Assembly: GCA_022836615.1 (NCBI GenBank)
Contig: MU405261.1
Location: 186,001 to 250,000, forward strand
Length of the DNA stretch: 64,000 nucleotides
Source: Annulohypoxylon bovei var. microspora
Taxonomy: Eukaryota; Ascomycota; Sordariomycetes; Xylariales; Hypoxylaceae
Reading direction: 5' to 3'
Every line of letters starts with the position of its first letter. Position 1 is the stretch's first letter. A model generated the notes under the pieces. The model did no database searches, was not told the DNA's origin, and worked only from the letters and a program-made list of their open reading frames with translations. This document shows positions 21,655 through 33,469 of this stretch, piece after piece. The translations under genes and the position numbers were made by a program.

Positions 21655-23652
21655 TTAATGCAGAGCCCAAGTCTGCCCCTTATTCCCGTTCCACGTAACC
21701 TTGATCAGCAGCCCGCGCGCGTGGTCCTCCGGGATGGAAAACGTGATCTCGCCCTTGATCTCGGCGTCCTTCTTCAGCGCCGTCGCGGCCGCCCCCTCCT
21801 TCGCCTCGGGCTCTGCTTTTCCATCCGTCTTTGCGTCTGCGGTCGGATTCGCGCCCGTGGCGGACTTCGACGGCTTGCACAGGAGGAGCCCCTGCTTCCA
21901 GTGCGTGCCCGCGCCGTGCGGCCCCGTCGTGAAGGCCACCCGGTTCTGCGCGTCGGCCGCGGCCCACGAGTCGGCTGACGCCGAGGGCGGGACGGCCACG
22001 GGCGAGTCCCCGCGCGTCGGCGAGAAGAACATGTCGAACCAGATCAGGAAGCCGTCTAGCACGTCGACGTCCCGCGCTAGCGTGCTGGCGAAGGGCGCGC
22101 TGAAGGAAAGGTCGGCGACTTGCGTGTGGTACAGGTCCAGCAGCTTGAAGGCCGAGGGGGCGCCGGGGATGGTGGTGGTGTTGGATGGGGAGGAGAAGAA
22201 GGACAGGGGCGTGTTTGTGTTTGCGGTGGCGGGGGTGGGGAGGGAGAGCGGCCAGCTGAGCACGCGCGCCTCGTCGTAGATGCCGGCCTGCATGGCGCGC
22301 ATGTCGAAGCCGTACACGTCGCGCCAGAAGCCCACGTTGTCGGCGACGTACTGGGCGTCGCTCACGGGCGCGACCCAGATGTTGGCGTGCGACGGCACGA
22401 GCAGCCCGTCGGGCTTGAGGTACCGGTCGCGCGCGTACAGCACCGACGGCAGCATGGCCTCGAAGAGCAGGCAGTACCCCATCCACTCGCTGACGATGAC
22501 GTCGACCTCGTCGACGGGCAGCGACACGTCCTCGATCTTGCCGTGCACGCAGGTTATGACGGAGGACAGCCCGTTGTGGTAGATGTTCTCCTGCGCCTTG
22601 GTGATGATGGCGCTGGCGTCCACGGCGATCACCTTGGCGGCCCCGGCCCGCGCACAGAACATGCTGAGGATCCCCGTGCCGCACCCGATGTCCAGCACCG
22701 TCTTGCCCGCGAACAGCTGCTTATTGTTGTAGATGAAGTCCCGGTACGCGTCCGTGCGCACCGCGTCCTTGAGCATCGTCTCGTGGATGTCTTGCGCGGG
22801 AGTTAGCTCATTAACCCTTTATTAGGTAGGTTAGTAGAGAAGGCGTGCTTACCGGCGCCGGCGTACGACTCCCAGTAGGACTGGGAGTTGTCCTTCTTCT
22901 CGACCACCGCCTTGCCCTTGGCGGCCTCGGCCTCGGCCTGGTCGACGTCGCCCCAGCGCTCATCGAGGGTCTGCTGCACGGCGGCGCGGTAGCTGTCGAA
23001 CTGCGCCTTGACGCGCGCGAGCTCCTCCTGCAGGTCCGCGTTGCACTTTAGCAGGTCATCGCCGCCTGGCGCCGCTGCCGTGCCTGCAGGGGCGAGCTCC
23101 GGCAGCTCGTCGAGCGCGAGGATCACGGCATCGTCGTCGAGCACCGGCTTGAGGTACTGCTCTTGGTCGATGCTGGAGAGTGTGATGTCTTCCGTTACGG
23201 GGAGACCCTCATGCACTCGTTGGCGAACTGGTTCTGTGTTAGCACGTAGGTATTTAACGTAAAATGTGGTATGTGATATATGATATGAAAGAAATACATC
23301 GAGTATGAGTAGCAAGCATACGATCCCTGCGGTGCAAACCGCAAACACAAAAACGAACGAACGCAAGTAAAACAAACGACTTACTAAAATTGACTAATTT
23401 AATGCAGCCGTAAAAGTCTAGCTGCAGTTGCTGGCGGACGCCCAAGAAGTCGAAGCCGTGCTTGTCCTTGCAGTGCGCGAGCATGGACATGACGTCGGGG
23501 AAGACCCGGTCGTCGAGCAGCGAGATGACCTCCTGGGTCTCCTCCTCGTCCTCCTCGGCGTCGCTCCAGCCCTCGTCGTCCCGCGAGTCCGAGGAGTCGT
23601 CCGACTCGCTCGGGGGCGGACGACGGTTCACTCTGCTTGGTCCAGAGCTCAT
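21655..23652 (-). CDS. RMT3: Protein arginine N-methyltransferase 3 (PRMT3/RmtB type)
   Basis: Minus-strand exons are 23652-23385, 23233-22853 and 22790-21655, summing to 1785 nt (594 residues). The N-terminus is acidic and Ser-rich, followed by a zinc-finger-like block ending HCKDKHGFDF, then a coiled coil. The methyltransferase core starts near residue 217 with DIHETMLKD. SAM-binding motif I is VLDIGCGTGILS (about 248), the double-E loop is SEWMGYCLLFEAM (about 317-329), and THWKQ of the THW loop is near 512. PRMT3 is a cytosolic type I enzyme that makes asymmetric dimethylarginine, classically on ribosomal protein S2/uS5. Oddities: the usual first Cys pair of the C2H2 finger is absent (VISLLDD stands in its place), and there are T/P/S/N-rich inserts near residues 400-425 and an Ala/Lys/Glu-rich insert near 525-550. 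Exon 3 is very GC-rich and produces long antisense shadow frames. Confidence 0.9.
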
Positions 23653-24205
23653 CGTGAATGAATCTGTCTGTACGTGGGGAGACGATGATTTTGAGGGGAT
23701 CGAGCTAGGTTAGGTACCTATGAGATGTGAGAAGCGAGAACCTTGGGAATATTTATAACTTTGTAGGTTTGTTTTGTTTATGCGTCGTATCAGGTTTCGA
23801 CCAATCCTGCGACGGTCTTATATGTAAGCAGACTGAGCTATATTCCAAGGTTGCCCGGGTTCTTGTGCACCGCCATATGTTGGTTGATACGAGTATATAG
23901 TTGGTGGCCGTTTTAATATCACGAATCTCTTAAGAATTTCTTGTAATTGTGGAAAAATATCAATGTATAAATAGCGGCTCGGATAAGTACATATCAAATA
24001 TCAAGTATCAATAATATCGTACGCGCTATGTGCATATAAATGCCCTACTAGTTTTAGGGAGGTTTAGATCGGATGAAGACATTTTGAAACTTTCGAGACT
24101 TATGTCTTCTCCTATATCAGGGGTATAGGGAACTCTAGCGACCGAATCAACTACGATGTCCTTGTGTTTGCATGATGATTTAAATACCTAGGTAAATTGA
24201 GGTAT
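23653..24205. other. Intergenic between PRMT3 promoter and Uso1 3' end
   Basis: No gene is seen. The PRMT3 promoter side is moderately GC-rich; 23880-24060 is AT-rich with several TAT-rich words. A CCTAGGTA word is at about 24187-24194, just after the Uso1 stop. Confidence 0.5.
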
Positions 24206-27200
24206 CTAATCCACGTCGTCGTCATCATCTGCAGGTTCTTCGTCATCGTCGTCTCCGTCTTCGTCCTCGCCTTCTGACACGGTTTCGCCTAAATCGACGA
24301 GTCGTTTCTAGGGGTAATTTAGTATTCTGTAAGACTTCAAACACGGAGACATAAGATGCCGTACCTTGTATTTCTCAACCTTTTCTTCTATGTCGCCAAA
24401 GACCATTAGAAGATCGTCGAGCTCGGTTTGAGTAGCCGACTTTTGCTCCTCCTTTTCTTCCAATTGCGCGCGAGACTGTTATAGTGGTTAGTATGCCATT
24501 TTCTATATCCGGAGTATGGGGTGATGCTAGACGTACCTCTTCCAACTCTTCAGCTTTTTGTGATAATTGCTTATCTTTCTGTACTAATTCCTTCTCAAGC
24601 TTTGAATATCGCTCTTCAGCTGCTTTCGCCTTCGACTGCTCAGCCGACAACTTGGCAGCAAACTCGTCTCGAGCAGCGTGTAGTTCCTCAGCCTTTGCCT
24701 TACTTGCCTAAATGATGTTAGTCTACGAAGCGAATAGGTCGCGGAATTCAACATACTTTCATGATATCAACCTCGAGACGGCTGATTGTGGCGCGAAGGT
24801 CTGCCATTTCCGCCTCAGATCGCCGTTGAATACGCGCAGCCTCCGACTCCGCAGTTTTGCGAACGTATTCAAGTTGTCTTTGCAATTCTGCTTGCTTGTC
24901 GCGATAATCGTTATGAATTGCCTCTGCGGCCTTCGCTGCCTCTTTCCGAAGAGTTTCTATTTGCTTTTGGTGGGCTTGATCCCTAGACCGTTGTTCCGCC
25001 ACGATTTTCCTACATGCGTCAGTAAAGAATTTATGTAGTATATGAGATGCTTAGTCGCTTACTTGATTTCCTCGTCGTGATGTTGTTGCATGGCTTCATT
25101 AACACTCTTTATTCGTGCCAATTCCGCAGTAGAAGATTCTTTAGTTCGGCGGTGGTCTGCTTGTTCTTGTCCGAGCTTTCCGTTGAGCGACGCCATATCA
25201 ACGAGCGTAGCTTGTAGTGTTCGCTCCTTTTCGTCTGCTTGCGCGCGTAACGAATCTACCAGTTCGCGAGATATTCCCTTTTGAACACCATTGGTTACCA
25301 CCGAAATCTCCATGCCAGGGTCTCGATCAATGGCTCTTATCATACGACTATAGTTGTCCTTAAAGAAATCCACAAAAGTCGCATCAAAGTAAACATCAGG
25401 TAAATTGCCCGTATTGTCAAGTTTCTGCGGAAGAACCTCAAAGTTCCTCATAAATGGATGGCTTCGTAACTTATTAAGAGCGTCGATGTACTTCTCTCGG
25501 CCCATTCGAGACATGATAACAGAGTGCAACGTAGACCGAGGAATTGGAGAGTCTTTTGTAGAAAACTCATAAACAACTCCGAGAATCATTGCGCATAACC
25601 CTTGGGCAACTGGACTGCTTGAATTGTGCCGTACGGCTTCTTGTGCGAGGGCCTGGATATTGCTGCCTTCGCCTAAAAAGTCGTTCACTCCATCGAGGTC
25701 CTCGAAAAGCCACCCTACTAATAACATTAAATAACCCACAGATATTCGGTCATCGTCTCCTCTAGCGAGCCCACTGACGAGATGGGCGGTAATGGTTTGG
25801 ATGCTCGTTACGACCTCTTCACCGCTATCTGCGTCACCTTCTGTCACGGACATGGCGAGAGCCTTCGCCTCGACATTGTCAAATATGAGATGGAAGGCGA
25901 TGACAGCCGCGAACCAATGACGATAGGGGTCCACTGTAGTTGATTCATTAGTCGGTCGAAGCAAGGTAGTGAGTACGTTGGCCGTCTCGTCCATGCCAGA
26001 TGCGTGACCCTCGATGGCCCGTCGTAGAAAATGGAGACGCACATCAGGGTGATTATAGAAATACGCCTTGATACACTGGCACGCAGCTAGCCGCAGGTCG
26101 AATGCTTGAGTTGCGGACACAATCAGCACCAAATCTAAGAGGCCGTCGATCACGTAGACGGCCGGAATGCCGCTCGCTTTCCCCGTCTGCCCATTGGTCG
26201 GCGGAGGGGTCTCTAGCACTGAAGGAACTTGTAGTTGCGCAAAGCTTTCTTGCAGCTTGGAACTACCCCTGATGATATCCGCACATGTCGTCAGAGCCTA
26301 CGTCACATATGTAAACAAATACTGCATAATGTTTGAGAAGATGGGGAGGAGTTCGAACCTCTGCTCTGATGGGTAGCTCTGCATCATGACTAAAAGCAAG
26401 CTGCAGCGCATGGTAGAGGACGCCGTGCTGCCAAAAAGCAGCCTGGTTCTGCAATGTACCGACGGCACCAGAAACAAGAAAAAGTCGAATAACCGCAAGT
26501 AGAGCGTATATATTCCTGTTACGCTGCTCCTGCGCCCAGAGGGCGACATCTTCCTCCGCCCCTTTCCCAGTTTGGTATGTACTCTCTAGTAGTTTTGCCA
26601 GCTGGGGAATGTTACCCTCTTCACGGAACAGACTCTGGTTCGAAGGGTTCAAGCGCAAAAGGTTGGCGAGCAGAATCAGGGAGTCCTCGACTATCCTATC
26701 GCCCTCAGATAGAGACCCTTCAGCTGCTATTATTTCAAAGACACGTCCAAATACATTTGAAAAGGCTACAAGCTTTTGAATATCCGGAGATGAGGGAGTC
26801 AGATAGGTGAGAAGTGTTAAAGCTTCGTTACGGACGGCCTCTCTTCGGTCGTCGAGGGCAGCAACTAGCCTGGAGATACCGAGAGGTGCGGTGAAGACGC
26901 ATATTTCGGTCCTTTCGGTGCGGGCGGAGAGAATCGCGAGGAGAAGTTGTAAGGAGTATAATCGGGAGTAGAAATCGTTCGTCTCCAGAAAGTCTAAGAG
27001 TAGTGTTATGTTCTCTTGTCGTTGAGTAAACTCGTCAGCTAACCAGAGAGCAATCTCTTCAGAAGCTTCAGGACTATCCTGATTAGGACTGAACAGCATC
27101 AACAATGTTTCGAGGACAACCTTGACAGTGTCGACATCTTCGCCATCTTTTGACAAGCTCCCTATGAGACTTCTTAAAGCACCAGAGGCTACTGAAGCAG

Positions 27201-27345
27201 GGTATTCTTTGGCGAAGCTTCGTAGGCCAAGTATGGCAGCACGGCGGTCTTCGAGAAGAGTGGCTGAGCTGAGACGGCCGCTAAGGACAGTTATTGTCTC
27301 GCTGACAGACTGCTTAGCCGGAGCAGTGGTGATGTTAGAGAACAT
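24206..27345 (-). CDS. USO1: General vesicular transport factor Uso1/p115
   Basis: Minus-strand exons are 27345-26359, 26297-25063, 25009-24757, 24707-24537, 24475-24365 and 24307-24206, summing to 2859 nt (952 residues, close to mammalian p115). Residues 1-640 form the armadillo-like globular head: a Uso1-type start, then repeats such as LLLDFLETNDFYSRLYSLQ, then QESFAQLQVPS and YIDALNKLRSHPFM. From about 680 to 915 there is a continuous coiled coil. The tail is extremely acidic (EDEDGDDDDEEPADDDDD), as in p115, where it binds golgins. Role: homodimeric tether for ER-to-Golgi vesicles, acting with Rab1/Ypt1. The ATG at 27345 (MFSN) is preferred over an in-frame alternative at 27435 because the family starts near there. 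The first intron has the non-consensus donor GTTCGA, but phase and conserved residues on both sides support it. Confidence 0.92.
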
Positions 27346-28297
27346 GGTTCGTGCTGCTGCTGCTCGATCTCGCGGTTGCGCATGCAGTCCATTGGCGAGT
27401 AAAGGGTTACCGACTTTGGCGCATCGTACCGTCAATGGTAGTAGGAGATTGGAACTGTACAGCGGTGCTTCTGTTTAACCTAGGTAGTGATGTCAGCCGA
27501 GCATGCAATGCTCCAAAGAATACCTAAGTAAGGTATCGAATATAGATGTGGATGTATCATAGATGTGGATATTTTGGCCAGATATCGATAGCCTAACATA
27601 AGCTCTAGAGTTTAGATATTCTAATATCGTGATATTCTTCACTTAGCTGTTTAATACATATAGAATGCAAATAGTAGAAGAGATTGTCATAAAGCGGCAC
27701 TAATCCCCAGTCTAAGTGGGTCCCATGCAAATCTAGGCCAGTGGACTGCAGTGATTGGCCTCTGTAACCCACTGTGGTCCACTGTGACCGCTGCTGCGAA
27801 CTCTAAAATGCGACAAGGATCATCAAGGGCTTCCAAGGCTTCGCGACTTGAACTTTTTTGTCTGGCCAAATCTTCTTCCATTCAAACATTTACTAGGTAC
27901 CTTCTTTGTGGCCACCACGCTTCACACGATTGTGATTACGCCCTTTGAGTTTCTTAATACCTACTATTAATCATTGACTGTACGAGTCGAAAATTTGCCT
28001 AGTGGTGAGCAACGAGTTGCCTCTTGACAACGACATCTCGATCTCGCCCGACCTGAGCTTATAGACAACCCAGATTGATCCATCTGTTATGCCCCATGCG
28101 ACCATTCCTCGTACGGTTTCTAGTTCCCATAGTTCCTTCCGCCCTTTCGTTTCTCTCGAAAAATCGTCATTCGATATTTAGCCCTGGTTAGGTTTTTGTC
28201 CAACTTCCAACTTACAACTTCCGGATATCACCAAATATCACCGAATATCACCGAATATCACCATCACTAAGGGTCTGACAATCTAAACACCGCCAAG
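27346..28297. other. Divergent promoter region between USO1 and RAT1
   Basis: No gene is seen; frames at 27687-27948 are unconvincing. It serves two housekeeping genes transcribed away from each other. A CCTAGGTAG word occurs at 27479-27487 and a 10-bp tandem repeat ends 35 nt before the RAT1 ATG. Confidence 0.55.
28225..28262 (+). repeat. 10-bp tandem repeat in the RAT1 5' leader
   Basis: ATATCACCRA is repeated with exact 10-bp period at 28225, 28235, 28245 and 28255 (the last copy is 8 bp). It lies immediately upstream of the RAT1 start codon at 28298. Confidence 0.8.
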
Positions 28298-31200
28298 ATG
28301 GGTATTCCCGCTGCCTTCCGTTGGCTTTCCAACAAATACCCGAAGATTATATCCCCCGTCGTGGAAGACCGGCCGATTGAGATGGATGATGGCGCGGTTA
28401 TTCCTGTCGATACCACTCGGCCTAATCCCAATGGCGAGGAATTCGATAACCTCTATCTTGATATGAATGGTATCGTACATCCGTGTTCGCATCCTGAGGA
28501 TAAACCTGCCCCGAAAGATGAGGAAGAGATGATGCTGGAGATATTCAAGTACACTGACCGCGTGGTCAACATGGTTCGTCCGAGGAAGTTGCTCATGATT
28601 GCCATTGGTTAGTTCACCTCTCTATCCCGTTACCGACTACCCTTTAAACTAACATCATATTTATAGACGGTGTTGCTCCTCGTGCCAAGATGAATCAGCA
28701 GCGATCCCGACGGTTTCGTTCTGCTCAGGAAGCTAAGGAAAAGCAAGCTAATAAGGAGGAGTTATTGATGATGATCAAGAAACAGAATGGTGGTGTGTTA
28801 CCACCCGAATCGCTCGAGGAAATAACCAAGAAAGTCTTCGATTCCAATGCCATTACACCTGGCACACCCTTCATGGATATACTAGCGATGTGTTTAAGAT
28901 ACTGGTGCGCATATAAGCTTAACACTGATCCTGGCTGGGCGAATATGAAAGTTATCATTTCCGACGCTACGGTGCCCGGTGAGGGCGAGCACAAGATCAT
29001 GAACTTCATCCGCGCCCAGAGAACATCTTCTGACCATGATCCTAACACGAAGCATGTTATCTATGGATTAGATGCTGACTTGATCATGCTGGGACTTGCT
29101 ACCCATGAGCCCCATTTCCGTGTCCTCCGAGAGGATGTCTTTTTCCAGGATGGTAAGGCAAGAGCCTGCAAGCTTTGCGGACAGAAAGGCCACGAGGCGC
29201 GAAATTGCCGTGGCGCAGCCAAAGAAAAAGATGGCGAATTCGATGAAAAGGACAAGGCCTTCCCATTGAAGCCTTTCATCTGGCTCCATGTTTCAGTATT
29301 GCGAGAATATCTAGCTGTTGAGCTTGATGTACCCGGACTGCCATTTCGGTTTGATTTAGAACGTGCTATCGACGATTGGGTTTTCATGTGCTCCTTTGTT
29401 GGCAACGATTTCCTTCCCCATCTTCCCGCTCTCGAAATCCGCGAAAATGGTATTGATACGTTGACCGCTATCTGGAGAGATAATCTGCCAGCTATGGGTG
29501 GCTTCGTTACCAAGGATGGTCACGTGAATCTCGAGAGGACCCAATATATCCTCGATGGCCTCGCAAAAAAGGAGGATGCTATTTTCAGGCGGCGAAAAGA
29601 GACCGAGGATCGAAGAGAAGCCGGCTTTAAAAGGCGTAAGCTACAAGACCAAAGGAATGGACGTAACGGCCGTGGCAATAATGATGCTATCGACAACTCC
29701 CTTCCTGCAGGCCTCCCTAAGGCTCTCACACACGACATGATTGTCAATCGCGGTGCTACCCAAGACACTAACGATGCCAACAAAAGCGCTGCGGCAGTAC
29801 TCAAGAGTCGCATCCAGGCGCTTCAATCAGGGGCAGCCAGTGACGGCGCTGAGAAGAGCAGCGCGGAAACCAAGGAGCCAGCTTCCGCTCTCGGTAAACG
29901 TAAAGCATCTATGATGGAAGAGGCCGCAAGTACTCCCGGAAGTAGCTCAGGCGCAAGCGACGAGCCAGAAGATTCGGTTCGGCTATGGGAAGAGGGTTAT
30001 GCCGATAGGTACTACGAACAAAAGTTCCATGTCGACCCTAAGGACGTCGAGTTTAGACATAAGGTTGCTCGGGCATACGTCGAGGGGCTCGCTTGGGTCT
30101 TAAGGTATTATTTCCAAGGATGTCCATCATGGGAATGGTTCTACCCTTATCACTATGCGCCGTTCGCGCAAGATTTTGTGGATATTGGCAAGATAGAGAT
30201 CAGCTTTGAGAAGGGCAGAGTTGCGAAACCCTTTGAGCAACTCATGAGCGTCCAGCCCGCCGCATCCCGCCATGTGCTTCCAGAAATTTTCCACGAGCTG
30301 ATGACACATGAAGAAAGCCCAATCATCGACTTTTATCCCGAGGAGTTCCAGATCGATCTCAACGGGAAGAAGATGGCTTGGCAAGGCGTTGCACTCCTAC
30401 CATTCATCGAGATGCCTCGACTACTAGCTGCCGTCGAGGAGAAGTACCCTCTCCTAACTAGCGAGGATGCCGCCCGCAACCGTCCTGGCAAGGATGTGCT
30501 CATTCTATCTGAGGCCAACCAGGATTTGTACGACGACATAATAACGCATTTCTATTCTAAGAAACAGGGTGACTCTACATATAAACTCGACCCACGCTTA
30601 AGTCGCGGTTTATCTGGGAAGGTCGAAAAGGTCCCCGAATACCTACCCCATGGCAGCTTGGAATACCCATTAGAGGGGAACACTCTACCTAACGTAGACG
30701 ATGATCGATCATTAACGTAAGTATTTACATATGCCCAACTTTTCATAAAGATGTTTTTTTCTTCTTTTTTCTTCTTCGAAAGCTAACCTATTCGTAGGGT
30801 TTATTATGATGCATCCGGAGACTCACATAGTCATAAGTCTATGCTTCTAAGAGGTGCTCAGATGCCGACGCCTGCTCTCAATCACAACGATATAGAGGAC
30901 CTTAAAGGGAAGATGCGAAATTCTGGTCGAAGTTACGGAGGCGTACCTCTTGGGCGTGGGAACTACGGTGGCGGAAGGGGTAGGGGGGATAGGATCAATT
31001 ACGGACCGGATTCTCGACGAGATAGGTCTGACCGACAGCCTTCGTACCAGAACGGCTACAATAACAATTCATACTCTGCCCCTCCTCCCGCTCCGCCTCC
31101 AGGTTGGGTCCCACCACCTCCCGGATTTCCTGGGTTCGGAAATGGATACCCACCCCCACCGCCTCCAGCATATCTCGGCGGCGGTGGCCGTGACGCCCAT

Positions 31201-31425
31201 GGTAACGGATACGGTGGTCAGCAAGGGGGCCAATATAGAGGAAATTACGGAGGGAACTATGGAGGAGGTCAGGGACGCGGAGGAGCGTATCCTCCCCCGC
31301 CTCACAATGGTTACGGTAACCAGTATGACAGGCCGCCTCCCGGACGCGATAACCGCGATCATCGATCCAATGATAGGCGTGGCGGGTATCGAGGAAATGG
31401 TGGTTATGGTCGCGGACATAGATGA
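28298..31425 (+). CDS. RAT1: 5'-3' exoribonuclease 2 (Rat1/XRN2)
   Basis: Exons are 28298-28607, 28667-30716 and 30798-31425, summing to 2988 nt (995 residues). It starts MGIPAAFRWLSNKYPKI as nuclear Rat1 proteins do. Conserved XRN catalytic blocks: YLDMNGIVHPCSHP, DGVAPRAKMNQQR, DATVPGEGEHKIM, GLDADLIMLGLATHE and FVGNDFLPHLPALE. A CCHC zinc knuckle (CKLCGQKGHEARNC, about residues 261-274) lies inside the N-terminal domain, as in other fungal Rat1 proteins. The C-terminal 180 residues are low complexity: RGG/GYGG-rich and polyproline. Role: nuclear RNA degradation, rRNA and snoRNA 5' trimming, and torpedo termination of RNA polymerase II with the partner Rai1. The exon 2/3 junction is supported by the continuous family motif HKSMLLRGAQMPTP. 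Confidence 0.95.
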
Positions 31426-33469
31426 TAAGGCGGAATTGTACTGTAGTGGTAAAGTTGGGCAATGAAACCTTCAATTAGAACGGTCCATCTGCAATTGAGA
31501 CTGGTCGAACCACACTTTTGCTATGATTAGAACTATACTATCTAGTCTTTCTAGTCTTGATGATATCGAGAGCTGACTGGTCACCTAAAGATGGATATCT
31601 TCTTGGAGATATTGGATCTTCTATTGCCCGATTCGTCTTGCGTAAAGATCTTATAGTGTCCGCATATGCTCCAAATTCGCACTAATATCGTCTATTTGTT
31701 CTCTTGTGCGTTCTCTCAAAAGCAACCCTTGCTATTCTTGGCATCTAGACATTTATGTAGGTACTTACCTGGGTACCATATGTCTCAGCATTCCAACACT
31801 AGACGTTACGTCCGGAATTTCTAGAATTTGGTTCTCGACATTATACCGGGTATTATATGTGAGAAAGCTACCTAGGAGCAAACACCCAGGAGGGTCGGGC
31901 CGTAGTGGATGTCTGGTGTGGGTAACTTGGTAACTGACTGAACTAACTGAAAAGGAGAATGGCGTCAAAATTAGGAAGTTCTCATGATGATCGATCATGA
32001 TTTCCCCAAGCAAGGAGATAGTCTCGGCCGTTTTGGACGTCTGAGCCTTTGGGATTCGAACGATGATAAGTGACTTTGCGAAATGCTTGCGTGACCTTGG
32101 TGCTTGGCAAGTAGAGGCAGGGAATTTGACGAACTTCAATGATCACCAAGGGTTATTAGTGGCTAAAGGCTCCGGGAATACCTTTGTAATATTCGACGAT
32201 TGGCGGTCTACGTACTATGTACTTGACATAAGATATCTCTTTTTTTTCTTAGCTCTAACTAGCTCTAACCTAACCCCGCCGAAATACATCACCGCTTCAA
32301 ACGTTTCTAAATGCGCTAGGCCTCGTGGGCACTTAGACTTGCGCTAAACTAGACTTGGCCCACCACGTTTCGGCGTTTTATGACTCGTAACTTCTCATCT
32401 ATTGAGCTCAACGGCAACGACGGCCTCGAAAGCTCTCCCCGCAGTGGTACAGGTACGGGTGCAGGCTGCAGGTGCAGGTGCAAATGCGCTGTAGCTACCT
32501 GTACATATGCTGATATGTAGTAGGATACTACCTCCCTGCCTTCCCTACGTCCAAAAGTAGGTCCGGTCTTTCCTACATGGGACGGCAGCGTGGTAGGTGG
32601 CACCTATGGAACCTATGAATGCATATACTGCCAGGCAATCTTACCTTTTTGCCCTTACCCTTTTCTGCTAGGTTTCCTAGGTAGGTACATTCTACCTATA
32701 CCCCTCCCCGATAATCACCTGCAATTGATTCCCTTTCATCTTGTTTCCCTTACCCAAGCAAAAGCCAAGTTCTAGTTGGGGTTGTTTTACCGAGACTACC
32801 TTTCCTTCTCTCTGCTTGTGTCCTGTGGTCTGTGTCAAGTAGACCGACATATGGAGTAGCTTGCAGGTGCCTTTCGACGCTAGCTTCGACGACTTTACTA
32901 CAATCACATAGTACGAAACACATCCATGGATGTTTGATGAGAAAATAAAATATAGGCATCTGGTTAATTTTACCCAGTACCCAATACCCAATACCCAATT
33001 CGTTATCACAGATTATATCGAACGAGCCTTGTCGCAAACGTGTCCGATATTCGATCCTAGTCTTAATATTAGATCTGCTAAGTTAAGAAAAAGAAAAAGA
33101 AACAGCATTCCTCTTCTTTACATCGTGTGTTCCGTTCCGTAAACCCTCGAAGGATCATCGAGAAGAGAATACCCACACAAAATTTCGAAGCCGTGATCCT
33201 CTTAGAGAAACAAGCCCCCCACAATCCCATTTCCCCGACTTACCTAACTCGCACCCGACGTGGAGAACGATTGAATTCGGATTGTCATTCATAGGAGGAG
33301 GGTAGGACGATCTGTTGTTATACAACCGAGATTTTGAGACATACTTCTGCGTTTCGCAAACGATCTATAGTCCTTCTCGAAACTCTTGGTTGCCGCTGGC
33401 TGTGCTCCATGACGACGTCACAATGTTGAGAAGACCCTCATTCGCGATCCGACGGTATACGAGCACAAG
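31426..33469. other. Intergenic region and promoter of the RasGAP gene
   Basis: No gene is supported in 2 kb; frames at 31765-32139 (-) and 32063-32347 (+) have no family features. It carries the CCTAGGTAGGTAC word near 32680-32690, GCAGGTGCAGGTGC near 32468-32482, and TACCCAA repeated three times near 32977-32999. The last part is the RasGAP promoter and leader. Confidence 0.5.

Noticed and set aside
21680..22806. Long overlapping frames on both strands (up to 334 codons) across the PRMT3 methyltransferase exon
   Set aside because: They are Arg/Gly/Ala-rich shadows of a GC-rich exon with all PRMT motifs in the other frame; no domain is recognisable in them.
26340..26370. tRNA B-box-like GGTTCGAACTCC on the minus strand
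   Set aside because: It straddles the Uso1 exon 1/intron 1 boundary; no A box or cloverleaf is present around it.
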